Positions 1 to 9,168 of a stretch of 64,000 nucleotides of DNA are shown in pieces. Position 1 is the first letter of the stretch. Every line of letters starts with the position of its first letter. This DNA comes from Chryseolinea soli (GTDB lineage Bacteria > Bacteroidota > Bacteroidia > Cytophagales > Cyclobacteriaceae): NCBI RefSeq assembly GCF_003589925.1, contig NZ_CP032382.1:5766001-5830000 (forward strand), read 5' to 3'. A program made the position numbers and the translations under genes. The notes under the pieces are model-generated. The model had not been told where the DNA came from, searched no databases, and was given only the letters and a program-made list of their open reading frames with translations.

Positions 1-3000
1 CAGTGAATGTTTTGGCAGTGGGGTAGCGAGGATAGTCGATACCCAACGATTGGTTACCACTGAGTGCTTTCGGGCTGTTGATCAGCGGATCGAATCCGGT
101 GTAGTTCGTGATGGTAAAGATGTTTTGGCCGGTCACATACAATGTGGCGTTGTCAAGCCAGTTGAGCTTTGCCGTTCTGAACGTGTAGCCCAGGCGCGCG
201 CTGTTCAACCGGAAGAAGTTGGAGCTTTCCATGTACAGCGTAGAAAGGCGCGGAGGGTTGGTGATGTTAGCACCCGAGTTGGCGTAGTCGCGGCTTGTGT
301 TCCGGTCGGAATTCAAGTTGTTCACGTTGATCGCGCCCACCGCGGTGTTGTTGATGAGCGAGCCACCCGACTGCCCGATGAAGGAAAGCGACAAATCGAA
401 ATTGAGATATTTCAATTGCGAGTTGAGGCCATAAGAGAAGGTGGGCAACGCACCGTGGAAGATCGTGCGGTCGTTGTTGGTGATCACGCCATCGCCGTCC
501 TTGTCTTTGAACTTGTCTTTTCCGTTTTCATCAAAGCCATCGTGTTCCAACAGGTAGAACGAGCCGGCGGCATAACCGCTCTTGTAGATGTTGGCCCATA
601 CGTCGGTCAGACCGGTACCGGAAACAATACCGGAATAGATCTGCGATACGGGCAGGTCCTTGATCTCGTTGTGCAGGGTGGCGCCGTTTACATCGACCGA
701 CCAGGTGATCTTGTTGGTGTTCAGGATCCGGTAGCCGAGCATCATTTCAACGCCGGTGTTCACGATCTTGCCATCGATGTTCACCCACACGTTGGGTGTA
801 GGGCTCAGCACGGGAGAGGGGATGTAGAGGATCGCATCCGTTGTGGTCTTATTGAAATAGTCGATCGTTCCATAGAGGCGGTTGTCGAGCAAACCGAAAT
901 CAAAACCGAAGTCATACTGGGTAGACACTTCCCACTTCAGGTTCGGGTTGGGCGTACGGGTGATCGACAAGCCGTTCACCAGCGCGAGGTCGTTGTTGAG
1001 GTAGTAACCGTCTGCGCCCGACAGCGAATAGCTGGCTTGGGTGATCTTGTTCTGTACGTCCTGGTTACCGGTCTGTCCCCAGCTGGCGCGAAGTTTACCA
1101 CTCGAAAGCCACGTCACGTCCGACATGAAATTCTCGTGTTGGAAATTCCAGCCTGCCGCGAACGAGGGGAAGTATCCGTATTTATTGTTCGTTCCAAAAC
1201 GTGTAGATCCGTCTGCACGCATCGACGCGGTGAAGAGATACTTATCGTCATAGGCATAGTTCACGCGACCGAAGTACGACTGAAGCTCGTTCTCCTGGCT
1301 ATAACCGGTAGGCGGCAGAACGGTGCCCTTGTAGCCGGGGTTATACTCGGGAGGCACACCCTGACCTTGCGCGGCAATGCCCGATAAGCCCCAGGTGCCG
1401 CCGGACCGGTCGAATTTTTGATACGAAAAACCTCCCAGCACATCGAACTTGTGTTTGCCCAATTGCGTGCTATACGTCAGATAGTGCTCGAGCAGCGTGT
1501 TCGTTGACTCGGTATTGCTTTGCGAATACCGTCCGGTGGGGTTGATGTCGATGATGTTAGGATAAAGCGTTGCATTCCGCTCGCCTAATGAACGGTCGAT
1601 ACCCACGTTCAATTTGTACTCCAGCCCTTTCACAATGCGGAACGAAGTCTCGATGTTGCCGAGTACGCGCGTGGTCTTGGTCACGTCGTCGTACAGGCTC
1701 AGCAAGTAAGCGGGGTTGTAGTACGCATTGGCCTTGAAGTTGGTGTAGCTGCCATCGGCGGCATACACGGGGTAAGTAGGATTGGCCATCAGCATCTGTG
1801 TGATGAGCTGTCCGTTGGAACCGCCATCATCGCTGGTGGGGATCGCACGGTCTCTGGTCTGGCTGGCCGTGAGGTGTACGGCGATCTTCAAACGCTCGTC
1901 GTCGAGGAAGGACTCCGATGCGTTGATGCGCGCGGAGAGACGGGAGAAGTTGCTGTTGCCGACAATGCCCTGTTGTTCCATGCGTCCCAGCGACACGTAG
2001 TAGTTGCCGGAGTTGGTTTGCTTGGCGAACGACAATGCCTGGTTGTTGCTGGCGGCTTTTCTCATGATCACATCTTGCCAGTCGGTGTTGCCGCCGTGAT
2101 CGAAGTTGGGATCTTTGATCACACCGCGGTATTCGTCGGCCGAAAGCAGATCGAGTTTTTTAGACACGGTCGAGAAACCAACATAGCTGTCGGCGGTCAG
2201 TGTGCCTTTGCCTTTCGAGCCTTTTTTGGTGGTGATGATCACCACACCGTTGGCACCCCGCGCACCGTAGATGGCGGCAGCCGAGGCGTCCTTCAACACG
2301 TTGATCGACTCGATGTCGGTCGTGTTCAGGAAGTTGAGCGGGTTTTTCGCGGCCGAGGCACCAAAGCCGATGTTGTCGCCGGTAGGGCTGGCGTTGTCGT
2401 TGGAGAGCGGTACGCCGTCCACCACAAAGAGCGGTGTGCTACCGCTGCGGATGGAGCCGACACCCCGGATCACAACGTCCATCCCAGCCCCGGGTTCACC
2501 GCTGCTGTTCACGACGCGCACGCCGGCGATCTTACCCTGGATCAGGTTGTCGGCCGAAGTGTTGATACCTTGCCGGAAGTTCTCGGAGGTGAGCTGAGCC
2601 ACCGATCCGGTAACGTCCGATTTTTTCTGATCGCCATAACCAACGATCACCAGCTCTTCGAGTGTGGCGGCGTCGGGCGACATTTTGATTTCCAGCGTCG
2701 TGCTGTTGATGGCAATTTCCTGGCTGGCGTATCCCACGAACGACACCACCAGCGTGCTGCCCATGTCTGCTTCGATGGCGAATGCACCGTCGCTATTGGT
2801 AACGGTACCGTTGTTGCTGCCTTTTACTACTACGGTGGCGCCCGGCAGAGGCGCACCGGTCTCATCCAATACTTTACCGGTGATGTTCGCCACGGCGGTT
2901 ACGGTGGCGACCGGTGCTGTTCTTGTCTCGAAGCCGTCGGCCCGGGTGGCCATACTGCACAACCCGGCAACAGCTAAAAGGACAAGACCCTTTAGCGAGG

Positions 3001-3022
3001 GAAATGTAAATGTATTCTGCAT
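1..3022 (-). CDS. SusC/RagA family TonB-linked outer membrane receptor (C-terminus cut)
   Basis: This is an outer-membrane beta-barrel receptor that takes up glycans or other large substrates with energy from TonB. Reading the minus strand from the ATG at 3022 gives a signal peptide, then a carboxypeptidase-regulatory-like domain (ITGKVLDETGAPLPGATV, about residues 47-110). Next comes the family hallmark segment EELVIVGYGDQKKSDVTGSV, then the plug with the motif SAAAIYGARGANGVVIITT. About 1007 codons are visible. The last residues read YPRYPTAKTFT, which is the usual SusC end, so only a handful of residues lie outside the window. I see no STN domain at the N-terminus. The SusD partner normally follows SusC and would lie beyond position 1. 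No frameshift was seen where I translated it (the first roughly 330 codons and the last 20); the barrel in between was not read codon by codon. The substrate cannot be told. Confidence 0.93.
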   Translation of the reverse strand, partial: MQNTFTFPSLKGLVLLAVAGLCSMATRADGFETRTAPVATVTAVANITGKVLDETGAPLPGATVVVKGSNNGTVTNSDGAFAIEADMGSTLVVSFVGYASQEIAINSTTLEIKMSPDAATLEELVIVGYGDQKKSDVTGSVAQLTSENFRQGINTSADNLIQGKIAGVRVVNSSGEPGAGMDVVIRGVGSIRSGSTPLFVVDGVPLSNDNASPTGDNIGFGASAAKNPLNFLNTTDIESINVLKDASAAAIYGARGANGVVIITTKKGSKGKGTLTADSYVGFSTVSKKLDLLSADEYRGVIKDPNFDHGGNTDWQDVIMRKAASNNQALSFAKQTNSGNYYVSLGRMEQQGIVGNSNFSRLSARINASESFLDDERLKIAVHLTASQTRDRAIPTSDDGGSNGQLITQMLMANPTYPVYAADGSYTNFKANAYYNPAYLLSLYDDVTKTTRVLGNIETSFRIVKGLEYKLNVGIDRSLGERNATLYPNIIDINPTGRYSQSNTESTNTLLEHYLTYSTQLGKHKFDVLGGFSYQKFDRSGGTWGLSGIAAQGQGVPPEYNPGYKGTVLPPTGYSQENELQSYFGRVNYAYDDKYLFTASMRADGSTRFGTNNKYGYFPSFAAGWNFQHENFMSDVTWLSSGKLRASWGQTGNQDVQNKITQASYSLSGADGYYLNNDLALVNGLSITRTPNPNLKWEVSTQYDFGFDFGLLDNRLYGTIDYFNKTTTDAILYIPSPVLSPTPNVWVNIDGKIVNTGVEMMLGYRILNTNKITWSVDVNGATLHNEIKDLPVSQIYSGIVSGTGLTDVWANIYKSGYAAGSFYLLEHDGFDENGKDKFKDKDGDGVITNNDRTIFHGALPTFSYGLNSQLKYLNFDLSLSFIGQSGGSLINNTAVGAINVNNLNSDRNTSRDYANSGANITNPPRLSTLYMESSNFFRLNSARLGYTFRTAKLNWLDNATLYVTGQNIFTITNYTGFDPLINSPKALSGNQSLGIDYPRYPTAKTFT

Positions 3023-3536
3023 AGTTAAATTGTTGGTTGGTAAGTTTCTTAAGGATGCTTTGTGAGGATGTCCCGCTTGGCTCCACCCGAAAGTCTGATG
3101 AGATGCTATCGATGGTTTAGGCTCTTGGGACACGGGCTAAAATTTGGGCAAATGAAGGAAACGAATGTGTTACGAAATTTAAAGCAATGTTATGATTAGG
3201 TCAATTAAGTGTACGGATTGCCCTAACAAAAAACTGCAAAGCAACCCCAAGGCTACACCGATACCCTCGCGAGTGTTCAAGAAAAGTTAAAAAAATATGA
3301 AGGATGTTGTAGGGGTAAATCTTGCTGTTCAACGTCCCCGTCGTTTGGTCATCCAGATTATAAGATCAGCAATAAATATTCAGACTTGCCAATGAATTCT
3401 TTGACTCAGTGTTCTATTATCAAAGAAAAAATTGAAGCGTGTTTTGCAAAGCGGGTTCCTAACCTTGCCTGTGAACTAAGGTATGGGTAATAAGGTATGG
3501 TAATAAGGTATCGTAATCATGTATCGTATTCATGTA

Positions 3537-3562
3537 TAACCCCGGGCTTTAGCCCGGGGTTA
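3537..3562. repeat. REP-like perfect palindrome A
   Basis: The left arm TAACCCCGGGCT and the right arm AGCCCGGGGTTA are perfect 12-bp inverted repeats around a 2-nt centre. The form is that of a repetitive extragenic palindrome. It lies in a gene-free region and is related to the palindrome at 3796-3820. Confidence 0.8.
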
Positions 3563-3795
3563 GGGCAATCAGTTATAACTGCGCCACGCTCACGTCTCAT
3601 AAATAGCACGAACGTTCATGGCGTACCCTCACTGCCTCTGGCTCCGAAGTGCCTTCAGACCACTCCCCTCAAAGACATGTCACGCTCATAAAAGGTGGCT
3701 CGCCACGTCAGAGCCCGGGGCAGCGTGCACAGCCGGTGCCATGAAATGCGAAGATCGATCCGGGCTTTCCTATGGCACCTTTTTCATCGCATCGA

Positions 3796-3820
3796 TAACC
3801 CCAGGCTAAAGCCTGGGTTA
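3796..3820. repeat. REP-like palindrome B, related to palindrome A
   Basis: The arms TAACCCCAGGCT and AGCCTGGGTTA form an inverted repeat with one unpaired C. It shares the TAACCCC..GGCT pattern with the copy at 3537-3562, with a G-to-A change in the left arm balanced by C-to-T in the right arm. Such balanced change fits selection for the hairpin. Confidence 0.75.
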
Positions 3821-3948
3821 GTATGAATTGAATACCTTAGCTTGGAAGGTCCGCTATCGGCAGTCATTATTTTTGCTTTCCGCACAGTTTTGACAATGAG
3901 ATTAAAGTAAAAAACAGATAAGTATACATAGGAAAAGGCATTAGCTCT

Positions 3949-4011
3949 GGCTACTGGCTACTGACTACTGACTACTGGCTACTGACTACTGGCTACTGAC
4001 TACTGGCTACT
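3949..4011. repeat. Nine-copy heptad tandem repeat (GRCTACT)n
   Basis: Nine consecutive 7-bp units are present, each GGCTACT or GACTACT, with no interruption. The last unit overlaps the stop codon of the DUF4199 gene on the minus strand (CTA at 4010-4012 reads TAG). The same heptads recur at 31537-31571 and, inverted, at 31384-31400. Confidence 0.9.
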
Positions 4012-4546
4012 ATTCCACGACCGTCACCGTCACCGGTTTTCTCTTTAAAATGAGCGAACTAACAAAGGCGACCACAAGCCCAATAGGCAGCACTTCAGCA
4101 TAAGAAATCAAAACCACAAAAACCGGGCTTTTATACATTTCCTTGAATTGCGCCATCTGCTGGGTCTTGGCGGCCAATTTGGAAGCCGTGGCACCGTTTC
4201 GGGTGGCTTGATGGATGACGTGCAGGCAATACTTGTCCAAAAAGTCGGGGACAAACAGATAGTAGTAAAAAAGCCAAACCCCTACATACATGGTCGATCC
4301 GATCAAAGCGATCAAAGCGCCGGTCTTAAACGCTGTGCCAAGCGAGATCACGCCGTTCAATTGTTTGTTCCGGTAATTCCGGATGCCGAAAAAGGTCAGG
4401 GAAAAAACAACGACCATGGCGGCGTAGCCGACGACATCGTTGCTTTCGAAATCGGGGTTGTGGTAAACCACGTCCACCATGTAGACCATGTGCCCGGTGA
4501 GGATTGTTCCGAGGATCAATCCGAAAATTAAGACGTTTCGTTTCAT
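4010..4546 (-). CDS. DUF4199 domain membrane protein
   Basis: This is a 178-residue integral membrane protein of the DUF4199 family, whose function is unknown. From the chosen ATG at 4546 it starts MKRNVLIFGLILGTI and has four likely membrane helices (about residues 4-28, 36-55, 68-95 and 140-165). A polar segment rich in K, Q and A lies before the last helix. An ATG at 4585 in the same frame would add 13 atypical residues, so I prefer 4546. It lies 54 bp downstream of the membrane-anchored LuxR gene on the same strand. The two are probably co-transcribed, a pairing often seen in Bacteroidota. The stop codon touches the heptad repeat array. Confidence 0.8.
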   Translation of the reverse strand: MKRNVLIFGLILGTILTGHMVYMVDVVYHNPDFESNDVVGYAAMVVVFSLTFFGIRNYRNKQLNGVISLGTAFKTGALIALIGSTMYVGVWLFYYYLFVPDFLDKYCLHVIHQATRNGATASKLAAKTQQMAQFKEMYKSPVFVVLISYAEVLPIGLVVAFVSSLILKRKPVTVTVVE

Positions 4547-4600
4547 TGTATTTTTGGTTTTAAGCAAACCTACTCTCCGGGGCATCGGCCGGCTTCATAC

Positions 4601-5134
4601 TTAAGTACCAAAGTTCCCCGATTTCGGAGACTTCATACCAAAGTATGAGTTCGCCTGGGGCGTGAGTTTCAACCGGTTAGCTTTTTCAAGCGCCTGCGTT
4701 CTGTTTTTTACGTCCATTTTCACAAACAGATTGGACACGTGGGTTTTGACCGTGCTCAGCGAGAGGTAAAGTTTATCTGCGATCTCGGCGTTCGTGTAGC
4801 CTTGTGTCAGCAGTTGCAGCACTTCGTATTCGCGGGTGGTCAGGTTGAGTTTCTTTAGTTCGGTTTCGTTCAGGGCAGAATCGCCGGGTTGATCCCGGTA
4901 GATTTCTTTCTCGACAACGACCGTCTGTATTTTGGGTTTGGCAAACTGTGTGGCTACCCACGTTCCCAGGAGTGTAAAAAAGACGGCGATCAGTCCGACG
5001 TAAACATCGGAAGCGTTATCGGTGATCAGGTATTTCCATTGAAGCCACTTCAGCGCAAATACCAGGACGGCCATGAGCACGCCATACAAAGCGACAGGGC
5101 GGAGTTTGTGCCATATGTCTTTTAAAAAAATCAT
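4601..5134 (-). CDS. Membrane-anchored LuxR-type transcriptional regulator
   Basis: This 177-residue protein has two N-terminal membrane helices (about residues 13-36 and 44-64), a short linker, and a C-terminal LuxR/FixJ helix-turn-helix (about 97-155). The diagnostic stretches are LTTREYEVLQLLTQG, NAEIADKLYLSLSTVKTHV and NRTQAL. There is no receiver domain, so it is not a classical response regulator. DNA binding would occur at the membrane surface. The DUF4199 gene follows on the same strand and could be its target or signal partner (inference). Confidence 0.85.
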   Translation of the reverse strand: MIFLKDIWHKLRPVALYGVLMAVLVFALKWLQWKYLITDNASDVYVGLIAVFFTLLGTWVATQFAKPKIQTVVVEKEIYRDQPGDSALNETELKKLNLTTREYEVLQLLTQGYTNAEIADKLYLSLSTVKTHVSNLFVKMDVKNRTQALEKANRLKLTPQANSYFGMKSPKSGNFGT

Positions 5135-5239
5135 GCTCTTTTTCCGATGCCGCCTTCTTCTTGTCCGTGACGGTTTGCTTTCTTATATAAACGCCTTCCT
5201 GTATTCGATGTTCTACGGATTGCCAATGGTAAAGGTGCG

Positions 5240-5881
5240 CTAAACCTCTTTGGTTAGATCATATATTTCCTGAATAGAGTGAAGTATCTTCGGGAAGTCA
5301 ATTTTCAAATCGATCAATTTGCCGGTAGAAACATCAAAGACCCAGCCGTGGATCAGCGGCGATTTATTCTTGATATACGATTTTTGTATGACCGCCATTT
5401 TAATGACATTGATGCATTGTTCCTGCACATTCAATTCGACCAACCGGTTATAGCGCTCGTCAATATTGGTGATGTTGTCCAGTTCATGTTTATGCAAGCG
5501 ATAGACGTCCCGGATATTTCTGAGCCAGGGGTTGAGCACTCCCAGGTCTTTACTTTGCATCGCCGCCTTCACACCACCACAAAAATAATGGCCGCAGACC
5601 ACAATGTGCTTAACTTTCAGATGCACCACGGCATACTCGACAACAGCCTGCGAACTGTTGTCATTGTTCGGGACCAGGTTGGCGATGTTTCTGTGCACAA
5701 ACATCTGACCGGGTTGCGTTCCCGTAAGTTCTTCGGCGCCGACCCGACTATCGCTGCAGCCGATGTATAAGATCTCAGGTGCCTGGCCCTCCGATAGATT
5801 TTTAAAAAAATCGGGTTGGGCGGCTTTTTTTGTTGCAATCCACTTCGAGTTATTTTTGAAGATCTGGTGATATAATGCCAT
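5240..5881 (-). CDS. can: Beta-class carbonic anhydrase
   Basis: This enzyme interconverts CO2 and bicarbonate in the cytoplasm. The 213-residue protein has the zinc ligands Cys42 (motif GCSDSRV), His98 and Cys101 (motif CGHYFCGG), plus the Asp44-Arg46 dyad. These fall at the same residue numbers as in E. coli Can. The length is typical of the family. It is transcribed away from the exonuclease-like gene at 5975, with about 93 bp between the two starts. Confidence 0.93.
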   Translation of the reverse strand: MALYHQIFKNNSKWIATKKAAQPDFFKNLSEGQAPEILYIGCSDSRVGAEELTGTQPGQMFVHRNIANLVPNNDNSSQAVVEYAVVHLKVKHIVVCGHYFCGGVKAAMQSKDLGVLNPWLRNIRDVYRLHKHELDNITNIDERYNRLVELNVQEQCINVIKMAVIQKSYIKNKSPLIHGWVFDVSTGKLIDLKIDFPKILHSIQEIYDLTKEV

Positions 5882-5974
5882 AAATTAAAAAATGGGGCTT
5901 CAATAAATGATGAAATAATCCGTAATTATCGGGCGGGAAATGCTTTTTTCAAAATCGATATACCTGTTTACGCC

Positions 5975-6808
5975 ATGATTGTTCACCTCATTGACGGTAC
6001 CTACGAACTATTCCGCCATTTCTATGGCCTGCGTAGTTTCAACAAAGGCAAGGACAAGCCCTTCGGTGCCGCGGTGGGCGTGCTCCACGGCGTGTTGCAA
6101 ATGATCGAAGAAGGAGCGACCCACGTCGGTGTCGCCACCGATCATGTGATCGAATCCTTTCGCAACGACCTGTGGCCCGAGTATAAAACCGGAGCGGGCA
6201 TGGAGCGGGCGCTGGTTAGACAATTTCATCCATTAGAACAAGCCTTGGCGTCGATGGGCGTTGTAGTGTGGCCGATGATCGAATTGGAAGCGGATGATGC
6301 ACTCGCCTCCGCAGCGCACCTGGCTGCCGCCGACCCCCGCGTGCTGAAAGTGTGCATCTGGACACCGGACAAAGATCTCGCCCAATGCGTGCGCGAAGAT
6401 CGCGTGGTGCAGATCGATCGAAGAGCAAAGGCGATCAGAGACGCAAATGCCGTGCGCAAGAAGTTTGGCGTGAGCCCGGAACTCATTCCCGATTTTCTCG
6501 CACTCGTCGGCGATAGCGCCGATGGCTACCCCGGCATTGCCGGCATCGGGAAGACCGGCGCTGCTCAATTGTTGAACCAATACGGACCCATCGAGGCGTT
6601 TCCGGAGAAGCTGTTGGCAGAAAAACGCGAGCGAGCATTGTTGTTCAAACGCCTCGCGACGTTACGAACCGATGCGGCGCTATTTAACGATGTTGAGCAA
6701 TTGCGCTGGCGTGGGCCTACACCGGCGTTCGCCGAGTGGGCTACAAAAATGGCGGAGCCGCGTCTACTGGATCGGGCAAACGCTGCCGCTGCGAAAGTTA
6801 TTCAATGA
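5975..6808 (+). CDS. 5'-3' exonuclease / PIN-like FEN domain protein
   Basis: This 277-residue protein resembles the stand-alone 5'-nuclease domain of DNA polymerase I and flap endonucleases. Visible features are the N-terminal acidic start HLIDGTYELFR, the metal-binding patch ELEADDALAS near residue 105, TPDKDLAQCV near 130, and the H3TH helix-hairpin-helix segment GDSADGYPGIAGIGKTGAAQ near 180. These are the expected catalytic acids and DNA-binding loop. No polymerase domain follows, so it is a dedicated nuclease for DNA replication or repair. It stands alone between divergent and convergent neighbours. Confidence 0.85.
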   Translation: MIVHLIDGTYELFRHFYGLRSFNKGKDKPFGAAVGVLHGVLQMIEEGATHVGVATDHVIESFRNDLWPEYKTGAGMERALVRQFHPLEQALASMGVVVWPMIELEADDALASAAHLAAADPRVLKVCIWTPDKDLAQCVREDRVVQIDRRAKAIRDANAVRKKFGVSPELIPDFLALVGDSADGYPGIAGIGKTGAAQLLNQYGPIEAFPEKLLAEKRERALLFKRLATLRTDAALFNDVEQLRWRGPTPAFAEWATKMAEPRLLDRANAAAAKVIQ

Positions 6809-6855
6809 GGTGTTTGTCAAATGGCTGAGCAGACATAAATCCCGGGCAAACCGGA

Positions 6856-8784
6856 TTATGCATGCTTAAATACTGGAAACGAAACAAAGAACTCACTTCC
6901 CTCGCCCGGACTACTTTTTACCGCAATGTCGCCGTTGTTTTCTTTCATGAGTTCTTTACACAAAAGCAAACCAATGCCGGTGCCCTTTTCATTTTTTGTG
7001 CCGGCTTGTGTTTTTGAGCTGTTCATGGTGAACAATTTTTCCTGGATATCGGCGGGCATCCCGATGCCTTGATCCTGGACCGAAATCAATACCGTGTTTC
7101 CATCAACGGCCGTCTTCACCGTGACGTCGCTGTTCGGGTGGCTGAATTTAATGCTGTTGGAGATCAGGTTCCGGATCACGGTGTCGATCGCCTGAAAATC
7201 GGCGTAACCAAAAACATCATCGCCGGCGGAATGAACCAACCGGACACCTTTGCTTTCCGCAATCGACTGGTACAAGGATATGTTCTTTTGAATAAGCGTC
7301 GACGTGTTAAGCTTGTCGAAAGTCCACATGCGTTTTTTGGATGTAGTCATGGACCACTCCAGGATGTTGTTGATCAATTCCGTAAGATTATCCAGCGACG
7401 TGTCGACTTTCTTTTTGATGTCTTTCGTTTCATCGGCCGTCAGCATGTCGGCGTGATTAAACAATAAATAGGAAAGCCCCTTCAGCGAATTTAAAGGCGA
7501 GCGCAGGTCGTGCGACAGGATGGAGAAGAACCGGTCCTTGTCCTTGTTCAGTTTGTCGAGATCATCCTTTTGTTGTTCGATCTCTCTGTTTTTGTTGGCC
7601 AGACTGTCGCGCGCGGTTTTGGTGGTGCGATAGGCGTAGTAGATCAACCCGACGATCAACAACAGGAATACAATGCTTCCTGACAGGGCATAGGTGACCA
7701 GCGCGTTGTTTCTCGCCATGGCCTCGTGAAGTTCCTTGTCTTTTTTGAGGATGACAATTTCACGTTCCTTTTCCTCTACGTTGAATTTCCCCTTGAGCTC
7801 TTCCAGTGTAGCCTTGTGGTTTTTGTTGTTCAGGCTGTCGGCGAGTTGGTTGTATATTTTCTGGTAGGCAAGCGACGATTTGTAATTCTTTGCTTTTTCA
7901 TCGAGTTCTGCAATGAACTTACTGCAGCGCGACATGATCGACAGTTCATTGATCTCTTTTGATACTTCAAAAGCCCGCAACGCCAGTTTCCGTGCCTCGG
8001 CCAAGTTACCCTTGTTCTGTTCTACCCGGGCCATGGCCAGGCAGTTCGGTCCTTGAACCTGCTTGTCGTTTGTGAGGAGATTGATGCTGTCCGCTTTTTT
8101 GTAGTAGCGCATGGCCTCATCCCACGCGTTATGATTTTCAGCAATCGAGCCCAGGTTGATATAGCCCCTGGAAATACCATAGAGATCTTTTCGCTTGATC
8201 TTTATGTTCAGGGATTGGATAAAATAATCTTTGGCCGACGCCTCATCTTTCATTTCCTGGTAGATGGCGCCAATGTTGTTGAGCGCATACGATTCTCCTT
8301 TTTCATCGCCGGTTTGCCGGAAGATCTCCAACGCTTGTTTGAAGTAATCGAGTGAGTTCTTATAGTCGCCCGAGTTGGCGTAAATAATGCTGATATCATT
8401 GAGCGAATTAGCGATCTGAACGTTGTCGCCAATTTCGCGATAGAGCTTCAGGGCCTCAAACATATGGTTTAGCGCTTCCACCTCTTTGTTCTGGTCCCGC
8501 TTGAGACGGCCCATGTGAAGCAGGGCGTCGGCGCGACCCTGTGTATAGTTGATCCGTTCGGATTTTTCGAGGGTCTCCTGCGCGTATGCCATGGCGGAAT
8601 CCATCTGATACCCCTCATAGGTCATGGCAATGGAAAGTAGAATTCCAATTTCTGCCGTGTCGGAGGTGGCCTGGGTAAGTTCCGATTTTAACCGTTCAAT
8701 TTTTTCAGCTTTTTGCGCCCGGACGGAATAGGGGAGAAGGGCACCCAAAAGGCAAACGGAAAAAATAACAGGATATCGCATCAT
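6856..8784 (-). CDS. TPR-repeat sensor histidine kinase
   Basis: A 642-residue membrane histidine kinase of the Bacteroidota TPR type. A signal peptide (residues 1-23, ending SVRAQ) is followed by tetratricopeptide repeats (about 50-330), for example EALNHMFEALKLYREIGD and NSLDYFKQALEIFRQTGD. A coiled segment and one membrane helix follow (about 352-376). The kinase core has the H-box FFSILSHDLRSPLNS and the ATPase boxes NLISNSIKFS, DQGIGM and GTGIGLLLCKEL. There is no receiver domain and no response-regulator gene next to it, so the partner is elsewhere. The TPR region would sense in the periplasm. Confidence 0.92.
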   Translation of the reverse strand: MMRYPVIFSVCLLGALLPYSVRAQKAEKIERLKSELTQATSDTAEIGILLSIAMTYEGYQMDSAMAYAQETLEKSERINYTQGRADALLHMGRLKRDQNKEVEALNHMFEALKLYREIGDNVQIANSLNDISIIYANSGDYKNSLDYFKQALEIFRQTGDEKGESYALNNIGAIYQEMKDEASAKDYFIQSLNIKIKRKDLYGISRGYINLGSIAENHNAWDEAMRYYKKADSINLLTNDKQVQGPNCLAMARVEQNKGNLAEARKLALRAFEVSKEINELSIMSRCSKFIAELDEKAKNYKSSLAYQKIYNQLADSLNNKNHKATLEELKGKFNVEEKEREIVILKKDKELHEAMARNNALVTYALSGSIVFLLLIVGLIYYAYRTTKTARDSLANKNREIEQQKDDLDKLNKDKDRFFSILSHDLRSPLNSLKGLSYLLFNHADMLTADETKDIKKKVDTSLDNLTELINNILEWSMTTSKKRMWTFDKLNTSTLIQKNISLYQSIAESKGVRLVHSAGDDVFGYADFQAIDTVIRNLISNSIKFSHPNSDVTVKTAVDGNTVLISVQDQGIGMPADIQEKLFTMNSSKTQAGTKNEKGTGIGLLLCKELMKENNGDIAVKSSPGEGSEFFVSFPVFKHA

Positions 8785-9168
8785 GGTCTCTTAGCGGGTA
8801 CGGCGAATGGAAATACGGCTGTAAATATAACCCTCAAAAATTCTGTTTTTGTCACTTTGGAATTGGAAGTTGCTGGAATGAAGGCACATTCTTTCCGTTA
8901 TAAAAATGTGTCCAAAAACGCGTAATCGATACGTTGGCTGATCACGCAACGTCGGTCCATAAAAAAACAGTTGTCATCGTTGGGTGCCGCTAAACACCCT
9001 GAAAGCATTTTGGGTGTTTGCTGCTGCGACAAAGTTACGGAATGCGTTATTTTTTCGCGCAAATTTACTTGGGTTTTATTCGTATCATTATAGGAGGATT
9101 GAGCGTTAAAATGCGTCGGAGAGCCGGCTCGTTAAATTTTGCATCAGCGGTTCGTAAAATTTGTAGCG
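8785..9168 (+). other. Divergent intergenic region between kinase and oxidoreductase genes
   Basis: This 384-bp stretch separates the histidine kinase start (minus) from the oxidoreductase start (plus) and must hold both promoters. An AGGAGG-like sequence near 9092 precedes a small open frame that overlaps the oxidoreductase start in another frame. It lacks family resemblance and I do not call it. No clear operator or hairpin was seen. Confidence 0.5.

Larger units (their letters stand above)
3023..4009. other. Gene-free 1-kb region upstream of the SusC gene
   Basis: No convincing coding region exists here. The short open frames are built from repeats and lack family resemblance. The stretch holds the susC upstream region (AT-rich near 3150-3480), a run of degenerate direct repeats of the form TAAGGTATnGTAAT (about 3478-3536), two related palindromes 230 bp apart (3537-3562 and 3796-3820), a smaller inverted repeat GGTGCCAT/ATGGCACC (3735-3742 and 3772-3779), and a heptad tandem repeat (3949-4011). 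I found no TAnnTTTG promoter on the minus strand close to the susC start. Confidence 0.7.

Noticed and set aside
50..2977. Long plus-strand open frames opposite the SusC gene (445 and 367 residues)
   Set aside because: They lie antisense to a receptor with clear SusC motifs, and their translations are low-complexity and Val/Arg/His-rich with no family signature.
3949..4011. CRISPR or leader-like array at the heptad repeat
   Set aside because: The units are 7 bp with no spacers; this is a simple tandem repeat.
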